Shown piece by piece: positions 8,650 through 16,511 of a stretch of 64,000 nt of DNA (its first letter is position 1; each line of letters begins with the position of its first letter). The notes beneath the pieces were generated by a model, which worked only from the letters and a program-made list of their open reading frames with translations, was not told where the DNA came from and did not search any database. The translations under genes and the position numbers were made by a program. Source of the stretch: Gordoniibacillus chartarius (GTDB taxonomy: Bacteria > Bacillota > Bacilli > Paenibacillales > NBRC-103111); contig NZ_JBHLWN010000076.1 in assembly GCF_042432825.1 (NCBI RefSeq), positions 1 to 64,000 of the forward strand, read 5' to 3'.

Positions 8650-10389
8650 CTATTTTCCGCTTACGAATAATTCTACCTTGCTTCTGATGTCTTGTGCCGT
8701 GGCCTCGTTCAACAGCTGCCGGGCGAGCTGCTCGCATTCCTCGCGGTTCAGCTTAGCGATCACCGATTTGACGCGGTTCAGCGCCGCCGTTTCCATGCTC
8801 CATTCGTCGAGGCCGAGTCCGACGAGCAGCGGTGCCGCCAACGGATCGCCCGCCATGCCGCCGCACATGCCGACCCACTTTCCTTCGGCGTGAGCCGCCT
8901 GGATCAACGTATGGATCGCCCGCAGCACGGCGGGATGGAAATAATCATATAAATACGCAACCTTCTCGTTCATACGGTCGACGGCAAGCGTGTATTGGAC
9001 GAGATCGTTTGTGCCGATGCTGAAGAAGTCGACTTCCTTGGCAAACAAATCCGCCATCTGAATGACGGACGGAATTTCCGCCATGATCCCGACCTGAAGC
9101 GAACGGTCGACCTTCACGCCTTCGGCCTCTAGCTCGAGAGCGGCTTCCTGCACGTAAGATTTAGCCTGCCGCCATTCTTCCATTGAAGAAATCATTGGGA
9201 ACATAATTTTGAGCGTACCGTACGCGCTTGCGCGGAGAATGGCGCGAAGCTGCGTCTTCAGTACGTCGGGCTGATTCAGCCCGATCCGAATCGCCCGGTA
9301 GCCAAGGAACGGGTTCTCTTCCTCCGGAAGCGCTAAGTAAGGCAGCGCCTTGTCACCGCCGATATCGAGGGTGCGGATAATGACCGGCCTCTCTCCCCAC
9401 TTGGCGGCAATGTCCCGGTACACCTCGAACTGCTGCTCCTCGGAAGGCATCCTGCTTGCGTTCATGTACATGAACTCGGTTCGGAACAGACCCACACCTT
9501 CGGCGCCGCCTTCCGCAGCAAGCTCGGAATCGTGTACGGAGCCGATGTTGGCGACAAGCTCGAAGCGAACGCCATCCGCCGTCGCGGCGGGTAAATGCCG
9601 GAACTTCTCCAGCTTGCTCTTCTCCTCCAGCGTCTGCACCCGCTTCGCGCGATACGTCTCGGCCGTCGACTCCGCTGGATCGATCACGCAAATGCCCGTT
9701 TCCCCGTCGACGATGATCGAAGCGCCGTTCGGAATGCCGTCGATCGCCTCGCCCATCCCGACAATGGCCGGGATCCCCATTGATCTTGCCAAAATCGCCG
9801 TATGCGACGTTTTGCCGCCGATTCTTGTCACGAATGCAACCACGTTCTGCGGGTTGATCTCCATTGCGTCGGAAGGGGTAATGTCGTGAGCGATCAGAAT
9901 CGTCCCCTCCGGCATGGCGCTCAGGTCCTGGCGCTCCTTGCCTTGCAGCGCGTCCAGCAAGCGGCCGCCGATATCGCGGATATCCTGTGCACGCTCCCGC
10001 ATATATTCTTTGTCCATGCTCTCGAACAGCTTGACGAACTTCTCCGTCACCCGCAGAGCCGCCGCCTCTGCGCGAAGATGCTGCTTGCGGATCGTCTTCT
10101 CCATGTCCCCGGTAAATGCCGGATCCTTGAGAATACCTTGATGTCCGGCAATAATTCCTTGCTGCTTCTCGTCAAAGCGGCTTGCGTTACGGTCAAGAAT
10201 GTCCTGCAGCCGCTGATGGACTTGTGCTTTGGCGTCCGCGAGTCTCTCCAGCTCTGCTTCGATCTGTTCCTCCGCGACGACGGCATCCTTATCGACAACA
10301 CGCTCTTCCTCATGCAATCCGTAATGATAGGCGGTGCCGAACTGGATCCCCGTCGATGCGGCGATTCCTTTCACCGTACGTTCCTTCAT
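8650..10389 (-). CDS. ptsI: PTS Enzyme I (PEP-protein phosphotransferase)
   Basis: Transfers phosphate from phosphoenolpyruvate to HPr in the cytoplasm. The 579 residues are full length. The N-terminal HPr-binding and swivelling domains hold the phosphorylated His196 in GGKTSHTAILARSMGIPAIVG. The C-terminal PEP-binding barrel has GLFRTEFMYM, FSIGTNDLVQYTLA and the active-site Cys in GMCGGMAGDP. Three ATGs in a row follow the ptsH stop; the third (10389) is best placed after GGAGA. It is the last gene of the fructose operon. A dedicated Enzyme I here suggests a second phosphoryl chain besides a general ptsHI elsewhere (inference). Confidence 0.95.
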   Translation of the reverse strand: MKERTVKGIAASTGIQFGTAYHYGLHEEERVVDKDAVVAEEQIEAELERLADAKAQVHQRLQDILDRNASRFDEKQQGIIAGHQGILKDPAFTGDMEKTIRKQHLRAEAAALRVTEKFVKLFESMDKEYMRERAQDIRDIGGRLLDALQGKERQDLSAMPEGTILIAHDITPSDAMEINPQNVVAFVTRIGGKTSHTAILARSMGIPAIVGMGEAIDGIPNGASIIVDGETGICVIDPAESTAETYRAKRVQTLEEKSKLEKFRHLPAATADGVRFELVANIGSVHDSELAAEGGAEGVGLFRTEFMYMNASRMPSEEQQFEVYRDIAAKWGERPVIIRTLDIGGDKALPYLALPEEENPFLGYRAIRIGLNQPDVLKTQLRAILRASAYGTLKIMFPMISSMEEWRQAKSYVQEAALELEAEGVKVDRSLQVGIMAEIPSVIQMADLFAKEVDFFSIGTNDLVQYTLAVDRMNEKVAYLYDYFHPAVLRAIHTLIQAAHAEGKWVGMCGGMAGDPLAAPLLVGLGLDEWSMETAALNRVKSVIAKLNREECEQLARQLLNEATAQDIRSKVELFVSGK

Positions 10390-10391
10390 CA

Positions 10392-10661
10392 TCATTCTCC
10401 AAAACCGCTTTCAATCAGAGCAATCAGCTCGTTAACCGCCTGCTCCTCATCCGGCCCCTCCGCTGTCACCGTGACGGCCGTTCCTTTTTCGAGCCCTAAC
10501 GCCATTAAGCCCAGGATGCTTTTCGGATCGATTTCGTCATCTTGGCCGGCAACGCTGAAATTGAGCTCACTTTCGAATTTGTTCGCCAGCTCGGTAAACA
10601 GCTGAGCGGGCCGCAAATGAAAGCCCTGCTCGTTCTGAATGGTTGTTGTCTTTGTTACCAT
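10392..10661 (-). CDS. ptsH: HPr-family phosphocarrier protein
   Basis: An 89-residue HPr. His15 in GFHLRPAQ is the site phosphorylated by Enzyme I. Ser48 in DPKSILGLMALG corresponds to the regulatory Ser46 phosphorylated by HPr kinase in Gram-positives, so a catabolite-repression role remains possible. HLRPA replaces the usual HARPA. It lies between the IIA gene and ptsI with only a short gap on either side. Whether it is specific to the fructose system or a general HPr cannot be told from the window. Confidence 0.93.
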   Translation of the reverse strand: MVTKTTTIQNEQGFHLRPAQLFTELANKFESELNFSVAGQDDEIDPKSILGLMALGLEKGTAVTVTAEGPDEEQAVNELIALIESGFGE

Positions 10662-10688
10662 ATCTCTCCACTCCCTATTATCTCTATA

Positions 10689-11138
10689 TTAGAATTGCAG
10701 CGCCTGCAAAATATCGTCAGCCGTTGCGGCGCCTTTCAGCTGCTCGCGGAACGATTCGTGAATGAGCTTGCGCGCCAGTGTCGTCAATATTTTCAGATGC
10801 TCTTGGCCGGCATGATCGTACGGCACGCCGATGAGGAAAGCCATCACGACAGGCTGCTGATCGAGCGAGTTCCATTCCACCGGCTCCTTGAACTTGACGA
10901 AGGAAAGGCCGGGAGAAGCGACGCCTGCCGATTTGCCGTGCGGAATCGCTACGCCAAAGCCGATACCGGTCGATCCGGTTGCCTCCCGGGCCAGTACGTC
11001 GCTGACGAATTGGGCGGCATCGGATACGTGGCCTGCTGAGGCCAGCAGCCCCGCCATCTGCTCGATGGCCTCCTGCTTGCTGGTCGCCTCAACATCTAAA
11101 CGAATGGAATCTTTACTAATGATATCGCTTATATTCAT
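10689..11138 (-). CDS. PTS fructose-type IIA component
   Basis: A 149-residue IIA domain of the fructose/mannitol family (PTS_EIIA_2). The phosphorylated His67 is in FGVAIPHGKS, and AIPHG is the family signature. It passes phosphate from HPr to the IIB domain of the next-upstream gene product. ATG at 11138 is chosen over GTG at 11147 because GAGGAG would crowd the GTG. In many Firmicutes IIA is fused to IIBC; here it is a separate protein. Confidence 0.93.
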   Translation of the reverse strand: MNISDIISKDSIRLDVEATSKQEAIEQMAGLLASAGHVSDAAQFVSDVLAREATGSTGIGFGVAIPHGKSAGVASPGLSFVKFKEPVEWNSLDQQPVVMAFLIGVPYDHAGQEHLKILTTLARKLIHESFREQLKGAATADDILQALQF

Positions 11139-11174
11139 GGATGACACTCTCCTCAGTATTGGGGGCTTCTGGAA

Positions 11175-12551
11175 TTATTCGCGGTTCTTCTTTAACACAT
11201 TCACCATAATGGCTGTAACGACCGTACCGACGAGAATGGCGATGGCATACATGCCTACGTTCGTAACCGCATGCGGAATCGGCAGGACGAAGATGCCGCC
11301 GTGAGGCGCACGAAGCGTAGCGCCGAACGCCATCGAAAGCGCGCCGGTTACAGCGGAGCCGACCATAATGCTCGGAATGACGCGAAGCGGATCGGCTGCA
11401 GCGAATGGAATGGCGCCTTCACTGATGAAGGAAATCCCGAGCACGGATGCCGCTTTGCCCGCCTCCTTCTCTTCCTTCGTGTACTTCTTCGGGCTGAGCA
11501 GCGTCGCAAGGAACATACCAAGCGGAGGAACCATACCGGCCGCCATTACTGCTGCCATTGGACCGAACACGTTGCTGGCGAGCAGCCCTACGGCGAACGT
11601 ATACGCCGATTTGTTGACCGGACCGCCCATATCGAACGCCATCATGGCGCCGAGAATGAGTCCCAGCAGGATCGCATTGGTCGAGCCCATGCTCGACAGC
11701 CAAGCGGTCATTGCGTCCATCACCGCTTTTATCGGAGTACCGATAACATAGTGCATCAACAATCCGACAGCTAGTGTAGACAATAACGGAATGATCAGAA
11801 TCGGCTTCAAGCCTTCGAAGTTTTTCGGAAGCTTGATCGATTTGCGGAGCCAGAAAGCGATATAACCGGCAAGGAAGCCGGATATAATGCCGCCGAGGAA
11901 GCCGGCGCCGAGCTTCGAAGCGAGCATCCCGCCGACAAGGCCAGGTGCCAGACCGATGCGGTCCGCGATCGAGAAGGCGATAAATCCGGATAAAATCGGA
12001 ATCATGAGGGCGAATGCCGATCCGCTGCCGATATCCATCAGCGCCGCCGCTAACGTTCCCTGCTCCTTGAATGCTTCAATGCCGAATACGAACGACAATG
12101 CGATAATGAGACCGCCGGCCGTAACGAGCGGCAGCATGTTGGAAACCCCGGTCATCAGATGCTTGTAGAAGCCCGTACGCTGAGCGCTGCGCTGCTCCTT
12201 CGTCTGCTCCGCCTGCTCGATGTAATTCGCAGCTGCCGGTACAGCCTCCTTCGCAAGCGCTTCCGCAAGCAGCCTCTGCGGATTTTTGATCGCTTCCGCC
12301 ACCGCAACCTTGACGACGGCTTTGCCGGCAAAGCGGCTTTCCTGTACGTCCGTGTCGGCTGCGATAATAATGGCGTGAGCGTCGCGAATTTCTTGCTCGG
12401 TCAGCTCGTCCTCAACGCCCAAAGCGCCTCGCTTCTCGACTTTGAAATCAAGTCCTTGCTCCGCAGCCGCTTTCTCGAGCGACTCGGCGGCCATATAGGT
12501 ATGCGCAATGCCTGTAGGGCAAGCTGTAATCGCCAAAATTTTCTTATCCAA
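11175..12551 (-). CDS. fruA: PTS fructose-type IIBC component
   Basis: Membrane transporter that imports and phosphorylates fructose to fructose-1-phosphate. Residues 1-100 are the IIB domain, with phosphorylated Cys11 in TACPTGIAHTYMAAESLE. From about residue 125 comes the IIC domain with many hydrophobic helices, including GGPVNKSAYTFAVGLLASN and ISEGAIPFAAADP, typical of fructose IIC. The start is TTG at 12551 with GGAGGGGATCAC upstream. It lacks the fused IIA, which is the next gene. Specificity for fructose is supported by the neighbouring 1-phosphofructokinase. Confidence 0.93.
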   Translation of the reverse strand: MDKKILAITACPTGIAHTYMAAESLEKAAAEQGLDFKVEKRGALGVEDELTEQEIRDAHAIIIAADTDVQESRFAGKAVVKVAVAEAIKNPQRLLAEALAKEAVPAAANYIEQAEQTKEQRSAQRTGFYKHLMTGVSNMLPLVTAGGLIIALSFVFGIEAFKEQGTLAAALMDIGSGSAFALMIPILSGFIAFSIADRIGLAPGLVGGMLASKLGAGFLGGIISGFLAGYIAFWLRKSIKLPKNFEGLKPILIIPLLSTLAVGLLMHYVIGTPIKAVMDAMTAWLSSMGSTNAILLGLILGAMMAFDMGGPVNKSAYTFAVGLLASNVFGPMAAVMAAGMVPPLGMFLATLLSPKKYTKEEKEAGKAASVLGISFISEGAIPFAAADPLRVIPSIMVGSAVTGALSMAFGATLRAPHGGIFVLPIPHAVTNVGMYAIAILVGTVVTAIMVNVLKKNRE

Positions 12552-12562
12552 GTGATCCCCTC

Positions 12563-13513
12563 CTAATATGTTACCTGCAAAGGAGCAACCGCTACGCGGT
12601 GCACATGCTCCAACATTTCAGACAAGCTGCTGACTTGTGTGCCCTCTTTGGAGGCTGTGATCGTGCCTGCCGCGGAAGTAAAAGCGGCGATGTCCGACAA
12701 CGGCTTGCCGTTCAGCAAGCAATAAACCATCGCGGCCACCATCGAATCGCCGGCTCCGACCGTGCTCTTCACCGTAACGGGGAAAGGGGTAACGCGCAAA
12801 GCTTCGCGTTCGTTCATCGCAATGGACCCTTTGCCGCCCATCGAAATCAGCAGGAGCGACACCCCGCCCGCAAGCAGCTGCTTTCCGGCTTCGACGATTT
12901 CGGCGTCGCTTTGAAGCCTTCTGCCGCACAGCTGCTCCAGCTCGTGAATGTTCGGCTTCACGGCATAAGGGGCTGCGGCGAGTCCTTCCTTGAGCGCTTC
13001 TCCATCTGTGTCCAACACCGTTATGATCCCGCGGCTCTTGGCGTTGCGGATGAGCTCCGCGTAGACGTTGGTCGGCACACCCGGCGGCAGGCTGCCTCCC
13101 AGCACCAAATGGGTTGCATTGTCCAGGTTGGCGCGAATCCGGTCCATGACGGCTTGCAGTTCCCGGGGATTGACTTCGGCTCCCTGTTCATTAATCTCGG
13201 TCGTCACTTGCAGGGAATGGTCGACGATCTTTAAATTTGTCCGGGTACGGCCGGCTACTTCGACGAAGTCGACATCGATACCCGCTTTTTGCAGAAGCGC
13301 TGTCAGCTCGCCGCCCTCCGCCCCGCCGCAGACGCCCGCCGCGACGACAGGAACCTGAAAGCCGTGCAGCAGCTTCGCTACGTTAATGCCTTTACCGCCC
13401 GCATCGAGCCGCACTTGCCTCGCCCGGTTCAAGCCGCCGACCCGAAGCTGGTCCAGTACGACCGTTTTATCCAAAGAGGGATTGAACGTAACAGTTAATA
13501 CAGTAGGTTTCAT
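12563..13513 (-). CDS. fruK: 1-phosphofructokinase
   Basis: Phosphorylates fructose-1-phosphate to fructose-1,6-bisphosphate, linking the PTS to glycolysis. The 316-residue PfkB-family kinase has the N-terminal signature LDAGGKGINVAKLL (residues 37-50) and the C-terminal catalytic motif STVGAGDSMVAAMVYCL with the base Asp. The opening TLTVTFNPSLD-type strand (VTFNPSLDKT) is typical of FruK/LacC. It is 12 bases after fruR and 11 before the IIBC gene. LacC (tagatose-6-phosphate kinase) is the close alternative, but context favours FruK. Confidence 0.93.
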   Translation of the reverse strand: MKPTVLTVTFNPSLDKTVVLDQLRVGGLNRARQVRLDAGGKGINVAKLLHGFQVPVVAAGVCGGAEGGELTALLQKAGIDVDFVEVAGRTRTNLKIVDHSLQVTTEINEQGAEVNPRELQAVMDRIRANLDNATHLVLGGSLPPGVPTNVYAELIRNAKSRGIITVLDTDGEALKEGLAAAPYAVKPNIHELEQLCGRRLQSDAEIVEAGKQLLAGGVSLLLISMGGKGSIAMNEREALRVTPFPVTVKSTVGAGDSMVAAMVYCLLNGKPLSDIAAFTSAAGTITASKEGTQVSSLSEMLEHVHRVAVAPLQVTY

Positions 13514-13525
13514 CCTTATCCATTC

Positions 13526-14311
13526 CTATTCGGTGTCCGCTACAACGACGGTAATGCCGCGGCTGTGCAGACTGTTTTTGTCTTCGTCATGAATGCCGGA
13601 GTCGGTAATGCAGATGTCGATGTGATCGAGTTCGGCAAATTTGGCAAAGCTGGAATTGCCGAATTTGGACGAGTCCGTAACAAGAATGACTTCCCTTGCA
13701 CACGAAATCATTTTCCGTTTGATTTCGGCCTCCGCCATATTGGGTGTCGTCAAACCGCTTCGGACGTCCACCCCGTTCGTCGCAATAAAACACTTATCGA
13801 CCCGCAGCTGGCTGAGGCATAATTCCGTAAGCATACCGACGAGCGATTGCGTGGAGGAACGATAGCTGCCGCCCAGGAAAATCAGCTCGATACCCGCATG
13901 AAGATTCAAATATTGCGGCGGGATGACCGCATTCGTCACAACGGTCAACTGCTCGAAGGCGTTAAGCTCCTGCAAAATATAGAAGGTCGTCGTTCCGGAA
14001 TCGAGCAATATCGTATCGCCGTTCTTGATTAAACCCGCTGCCTTCCTGGCGATCGCTTGTTTCTCCAGCTTCGCTTGAATTTCTTTCTCCGCAAAGCTCG
14101 GTTCGACAGTTACGTTCTGCTTGGCGGCCAGCTTGATCGACACGGCACCGCCATGCGTTCGCTTGAGCAGATTCGCTTCCTCCAGCTCCCGTAAATCTCT
14201 TCGAACCGTTGATTCCGAGACTCCCATTAATTGGCTGAGCTCAAGGACATCGACACGAACCTCTTTCTCTAGCTTGTCAAGGATAATATGTTTGCGTTCT
14301 TCGACGAACAT
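13526..14311 (-). CDS. fruR: DeoR-family repressor of the fructose operon
   Basis: A 261-residue transcription factor. It has an N-terminal DeoR HTH (VDVLELSQLMGVSESTVRRDLRELEE), the signature KRTHGGAV, then the sugar-phosphate sensor with ILLDSGTTTFYI and IELIFLGG. It is the first gene of the fru operon, as fruR is in B. subtilis and lactococci. The ATG at 14311 follows AGGGGGTGTACAC. It probably represses its own operon through the TTGAY repeats just downstream of the promoter, with fructose-1-phosphate as likely inducer (family knowledge). Confidence 0.92.
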   Translation of the reverse strand: MFVEERKHIILDKLEKEVRVDVLELSQLMGVSESTVRRDLRELEEANLLKRTHGGAVSIKLAAKQNVTVEPSFAEKEIQAKLEKQAIARKAAGLIKNGDTILLDSGTTTFYILQELNAFEQLTVVTNAVIPPQYLNLHAGIELIFLGGSYRSSTQSLVGMLTELCLSQLRVDKCFIATNGVDVRSGLTTPNMAEAEIKRKMISCAREVILVTDSSKFGNSSFAKFAELDHIDICITDSGIHDEDKNSLHSRGITVVVADTE

Positions 14312-14345
14312 GTGTACACCCCCTGTCTCTTCATATGCACCATCA

Positions 14346-14370
14346 TTGACTGTATTTGATCGTTATTGAT
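14346..14370 (-). promoter_or_regulatory. FruR operator candidate: three TTGAY repeats
   Basis: Read on the plus strand, TTGAC, TTGAT and TTGAT occur at 14346, 14356 and 14366, exactly 10 bp apart. They lie between the fru -10 box and the fruR start. One-helical-turn spacing downstream of the promoter fits a repressor site of a DeoR protein. Confidence 0.6.
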
Positions 14371-14388
14371 CGTTTGTGCTTGTAATTT

Positions 14389-14416
14389 ATTATAATCGGT
14401 TTGTAATCGCTGTCAA
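14389..14416 (-). promoter_or_regulatory. Promoter of the fru operon
   Basis: On the minus strand a perfect TTGACA (14416-14411) and a perfect TATAAT (14394-14389) are separated by 16 bp. This is the strongest sigma-A-like promoter seen in the window. A one-mismatch cre-like sequence (TTGACAGCGATTACA, 14416-14402) overlaps the -35, so CcpA repression is possible. Confidence 0.85.
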
Positions 14417-14670
14417 CAGTCGTATTCGGGCAAAACCGATCAAAGATAAAAAAATAACCGTCACTTTCGCGCACAACCACCAACTGAGTATCTGTTCACG
14501 CATGAAAAAACTGCCGTCACCCCGTAAATGTCGGACCTCGGGATGCAGCAGCTGCGGCTAATCAATCCATCAATTTCCGGCCGGTTGCCGCCGCCGCTCA
14601 AGCTCCATGCATAGCCGTTTGACCTATTCCAACCCTTTCCGGGACTCTCCAGGTTTTCGTTGCAGAACGT
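14417..14670. other. Intergenic stretch between fru promoter and tRNA cluster
   Basis: No gene or clear regulatory element is seen. A weak open frame on the minus strand runs into the tRNA terminator and has no ribosome binding site. Confidence 0.5.
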
Positions 14671-14697
14671 AAAAAGACCCACAGCATTATGCTGTGG
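14671..14697 (-). terminator. Terminator of the tRNA operon
   Basis: On the minus strand CCACAGCA-TAA-TGCTGTGG is followed by GTCTTTTTACG. The stem is 8 perfect base pairs, 16 bases past the last tRNA. Confidence 0.85.
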
Positions 14698-14712
14698 ATC
14701 TTCGTCTGAATA

Positions 14713-14786
14713 TCGGGATGACACGATTCGAACATGCGACCCCCTGGTCCCAAACCAGGTGCTCTACCAAGCTGAGCTACATCCCG
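14713..14786 (-). tRNA. tRNA-Pro (UGG)
   Basis: A 74-base cloverleaf with acceptor CGGGATG/CATCCCG, anticodon loop TTTGGGA (anticodon TGG) and T-arm GTTCGAATC. CCA is not encoded. It is the last gene of the tRNA operon. Confidence 0.95.
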
Positions 14787-14794
14787 TCATAAAG

Positions 14795-14877
<83 letters not shown>

Positions 14878-14884
14878 GTAAGTA

Positions 14885-14958
14885 CGTGCCCTGAGAGATT
14901 CGAACTCCCGACCTTTTGATTCGTAGTCAAACGCTCTATCCGGCTGAGCTAAGGGCAC
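14885..14958 (-). tRNA. tRNA-Arg (ACG)
   Basis: Acceptor GTGCCCT with partner AGGGCAC. The anticodon arm TTTGA-CTACGAA-TCAAA gives ACG, whose first base is normally edited to inosine. CCA is not encoded. Confidence 0.95.
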
Positions 14959-14969
14959 ATAGATGAAAG

Positions 14970-15052
14970 TGCGGTCGGTGGGATTTGAACCCACACGGGC
15001 ATACGCCCGCCACCCCCTCAAGATGGTGTGTCTGCCGTTCCACCACGACCGC
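14970..15052 (-). tRNA. tRNA-Leu (GAG)
   Basis: An 83-base class II tRNA with a long variable arm (GGCGGGCGTATGCCCGT). The anticodon arm CCATC-TTGAGGG-GGTGG gives GAG. The T-arm is GGTTCAAATCC. CCA is not encoded. Confidence 0.94.
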
Positions 15053-15067
15053 TTATGATGAAGCAAG

Positions 15068-15143
15068 TGGTGCCGCCGAGAGGAATTGAACCCCCAACCT
15101 ACTGATTACAAGTCAGTTGCTCTGCCAATTGAGCTACAGCGGC
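15068..15143 (-). tRNA. tRNA-Thr (UGU)
   Basis: Acceptor GCCGCTG/CGGCGGC, anticodon arm ACTGA-CTTGTAA-TCAGT giving TGT, T-arm GGTTCAATTCC. CCA is encoded. Confidence 0.96.
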
Positions 15144-15156
15144 AAATTTATTATTA

Positions 15157-15232
<76 letters not shown>

Positions 15233-15236
15233 GTAT

Positions 15237-15312
15237 TGGCTCCCCGAACAGGACTCGAACCTGTGACAACTCGATTAACAGTCGAGTGCTCTACCAACTG
15301 AGCTATCGGGGA
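15237..15312 (-). tRNA. tRNA-Asn (GUU)
   Basis: Acceptor TCCCCGA/TCGGGGA, anticodon arm CTCGA-CTGTTAA-TCGAG giving GTT, discriminator G. CCA is encoded. Only four bases separate it from tRNA-Phe. Confidence 0.96.
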
Positions 15313-15316
15313 ATAA

Positions 15317-15392
<76 letters not shown>

Positions 15393-15446
15393 ATAGGTAC
15401 TGTTCTTCACTTGTTGTTCAACGTTATTTCTACAACAGCGTTTAAC

Positions 15447-15476
15447 AATATAACATATTGCCGATCAGCTTTTCAA
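15447..15476 (-). promoter_or_regulatory. Probable promoter of the tRNA operon
   Basis: On the minus strand TTGAAA (15476-15471) and TATATT (15452-15447) are 18 bp apart, about 55 bases upstream of tRNA-Ala. No 5S rRNA is found upstream, so the cluster seems to stand alone rather than trail an rRNA operon. Confidence 0.6.
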
Positions 15477-15739
15477 GTGCCTGTTTGTTTCCAATTCGTT
15501 CATGAAGACCGATGCAGTAAGGGCAGACCGTCAAAGCTCTCGTGTTCCAACCTGCCTGGTGAGGCTGGAATCACATCTTACCACGAGTATTTGCACCCAA
15601 TCTACGGTAATAAATTCCATTCCGTCCTCCCCTGCTTCTAGCTGCCAGCTCAAATTCCTAATTTGCCATCACTAGTGGAAATGCCGTTTCCAGCTTATCC
15701 ATTAAACATATGGTATGTTGAGATGCTTCTTAACTGAAG
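15477..15739. other. Intergenic stretch between tRNA promoter and glycosyltransferase
   Basis: No gene is supported. Two short hairpins occur (GGAAA-TGCCG-TTTCC near 15676; CTTCTT-AACTG-AAGAAG ending at the glycosyltransferase ribosome site). The second could partly hide the ribosome site, but this is untested. Confidence 0.4.
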
Positions 15740-15754
15740 AAGGAGTTGAGATCC

Positions 15755-16471
15755 TTGTCGGCAGGCTCGAAATATCCCCCCGGAGTTTCCATCATCACAT
15801 GTACGAATCGGCCAAGCTTTATGGAAAACCTGTTCAAAAACTATAAACGTCAGCGGCATGCCCGGAAAGAACTTATCATTGTTGTCAACAAAGACAAAGC
15901 ATCGCTTCTGCCTTATCAGCAGCTGGCTAAGAAAGATAAGAGTATTCAAGTTTACCGCTTGCCCGAACGACACTCGTTAGGCTCTTGTCTGAATTTTGCC
16001 GTTTCAAGAACGAAATACGACTATATCGCCAAATTTGACGATGATGACTATTATGCTCCTTATTATGTAAAAGACGGCCTTCAGGCATTCCAAAAATCAA
16101 ACGCCGATATCGTTGGAAAAAAATCGCACTACATGTACTTAAGCGGCTCCAAAACGGTTCTGCTCCGCTTTCCCGGTTGTGAGTATCGCTACGAAACGCC
16201 GCTTCCCGGAGCGACGCTGATGGTCAAGCGGCATGTATTCAGCAAAGTACGGTTTCCGGATCAAAGCATCGGCGAAGACGATGATTTTTGCAAATTAAGC
16301 AAGAAGCAAGGATATAAAGTTTACTCGGCAGGCAAACATAATTTTATCGCGATCCGCCGGAAAGACACGTCCAGTCACACCTGGACCATCAGCGACAAAA
16401 CCTTGATCGCCCATCATCGAATCGTTCCCAACGTGAAGGATTACAAACGGTTCGTTCGAAAAAAGCCTTGA
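15755..16471 (+). CDS. Family 2 glycosyltransferase
   Basis: A 238-residue cytoplasmic GT-A fold glycosyltransferase without membrane segments. The nucleotide-sugar strand is GVSIITCTNRP (residues 10-20). The metal-binding acidic cluster is DDDD at 95-98 within YIAKFDDDDYYAPYYV. LPGATLMVKRHVF and GEDDDFCKLS supply the acceptor/base region. Similar single-domain GT2 proteins are common in spore-forming Bacilli; the acceptor is unknown. AAGGAG lies nine bases before TTG at 15755, which is preferred over a TTG three codons earlier. The gene stands alone, convergent with the galactan operon and sharing its terminator hairpin. Confidence 0.88.
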   Translation: MSAGSKYPPGVSIITCTNRPSFMENLFKNYKRQRHARKELIIVVNKDKASLLPYQQLAKKDKSIQVYRLPERHSLGSCLNFAVSRTKYDYIAKFDDDDYYAPYYVKDGLQAFQKSNADIVGKKSHYMYLSGSKTVLLRFPGCEYRYETPLPGATLMVKRHVFSKVRFPDQSIGEDDDFCKLSKKQGYKVYSAGKHNFIAIRRKDTSSHTWTISDKTLIAHHRIVPNVKDYKRFVRKKP

Positions 16472-16477
16472 AAAGAA

Positions 16478-16503
16478 GGGAGCGGAAGTATGCCTCCGCT
16501 CCC
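16478..16503. terminator. Shared hairpin between convergent genes
   Basis: GGGAGCGGA-AGTATGCC-TCCGCTCCC is a perfect 9-bp stem. Read leftward it is followed by TTCTTTTC, a fair terminator for the galactan operon. It also lies just past the glycosyltransferase stop. Confidence 0.7.
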
Positions 16504-16511
16504 GCCGCAAG

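Noticed and set aside
14402..14416. cre site in the fru promoter
   Set aside because: One mismatch at a conserved A of the consensus; kept only as a note on the promoter, not as a separate feature.
14461..14724. 87-codon frame on the minus strand
   Set aside because: It overlaps the tRNA terminator and has no ribosome site.
15393..15480. tRNA cluster as the tail of an rRNA operon
   Set aside because: A promoter-like sequence lies upstream of the first tRNA and no 5S rRNA sequence is found before it.
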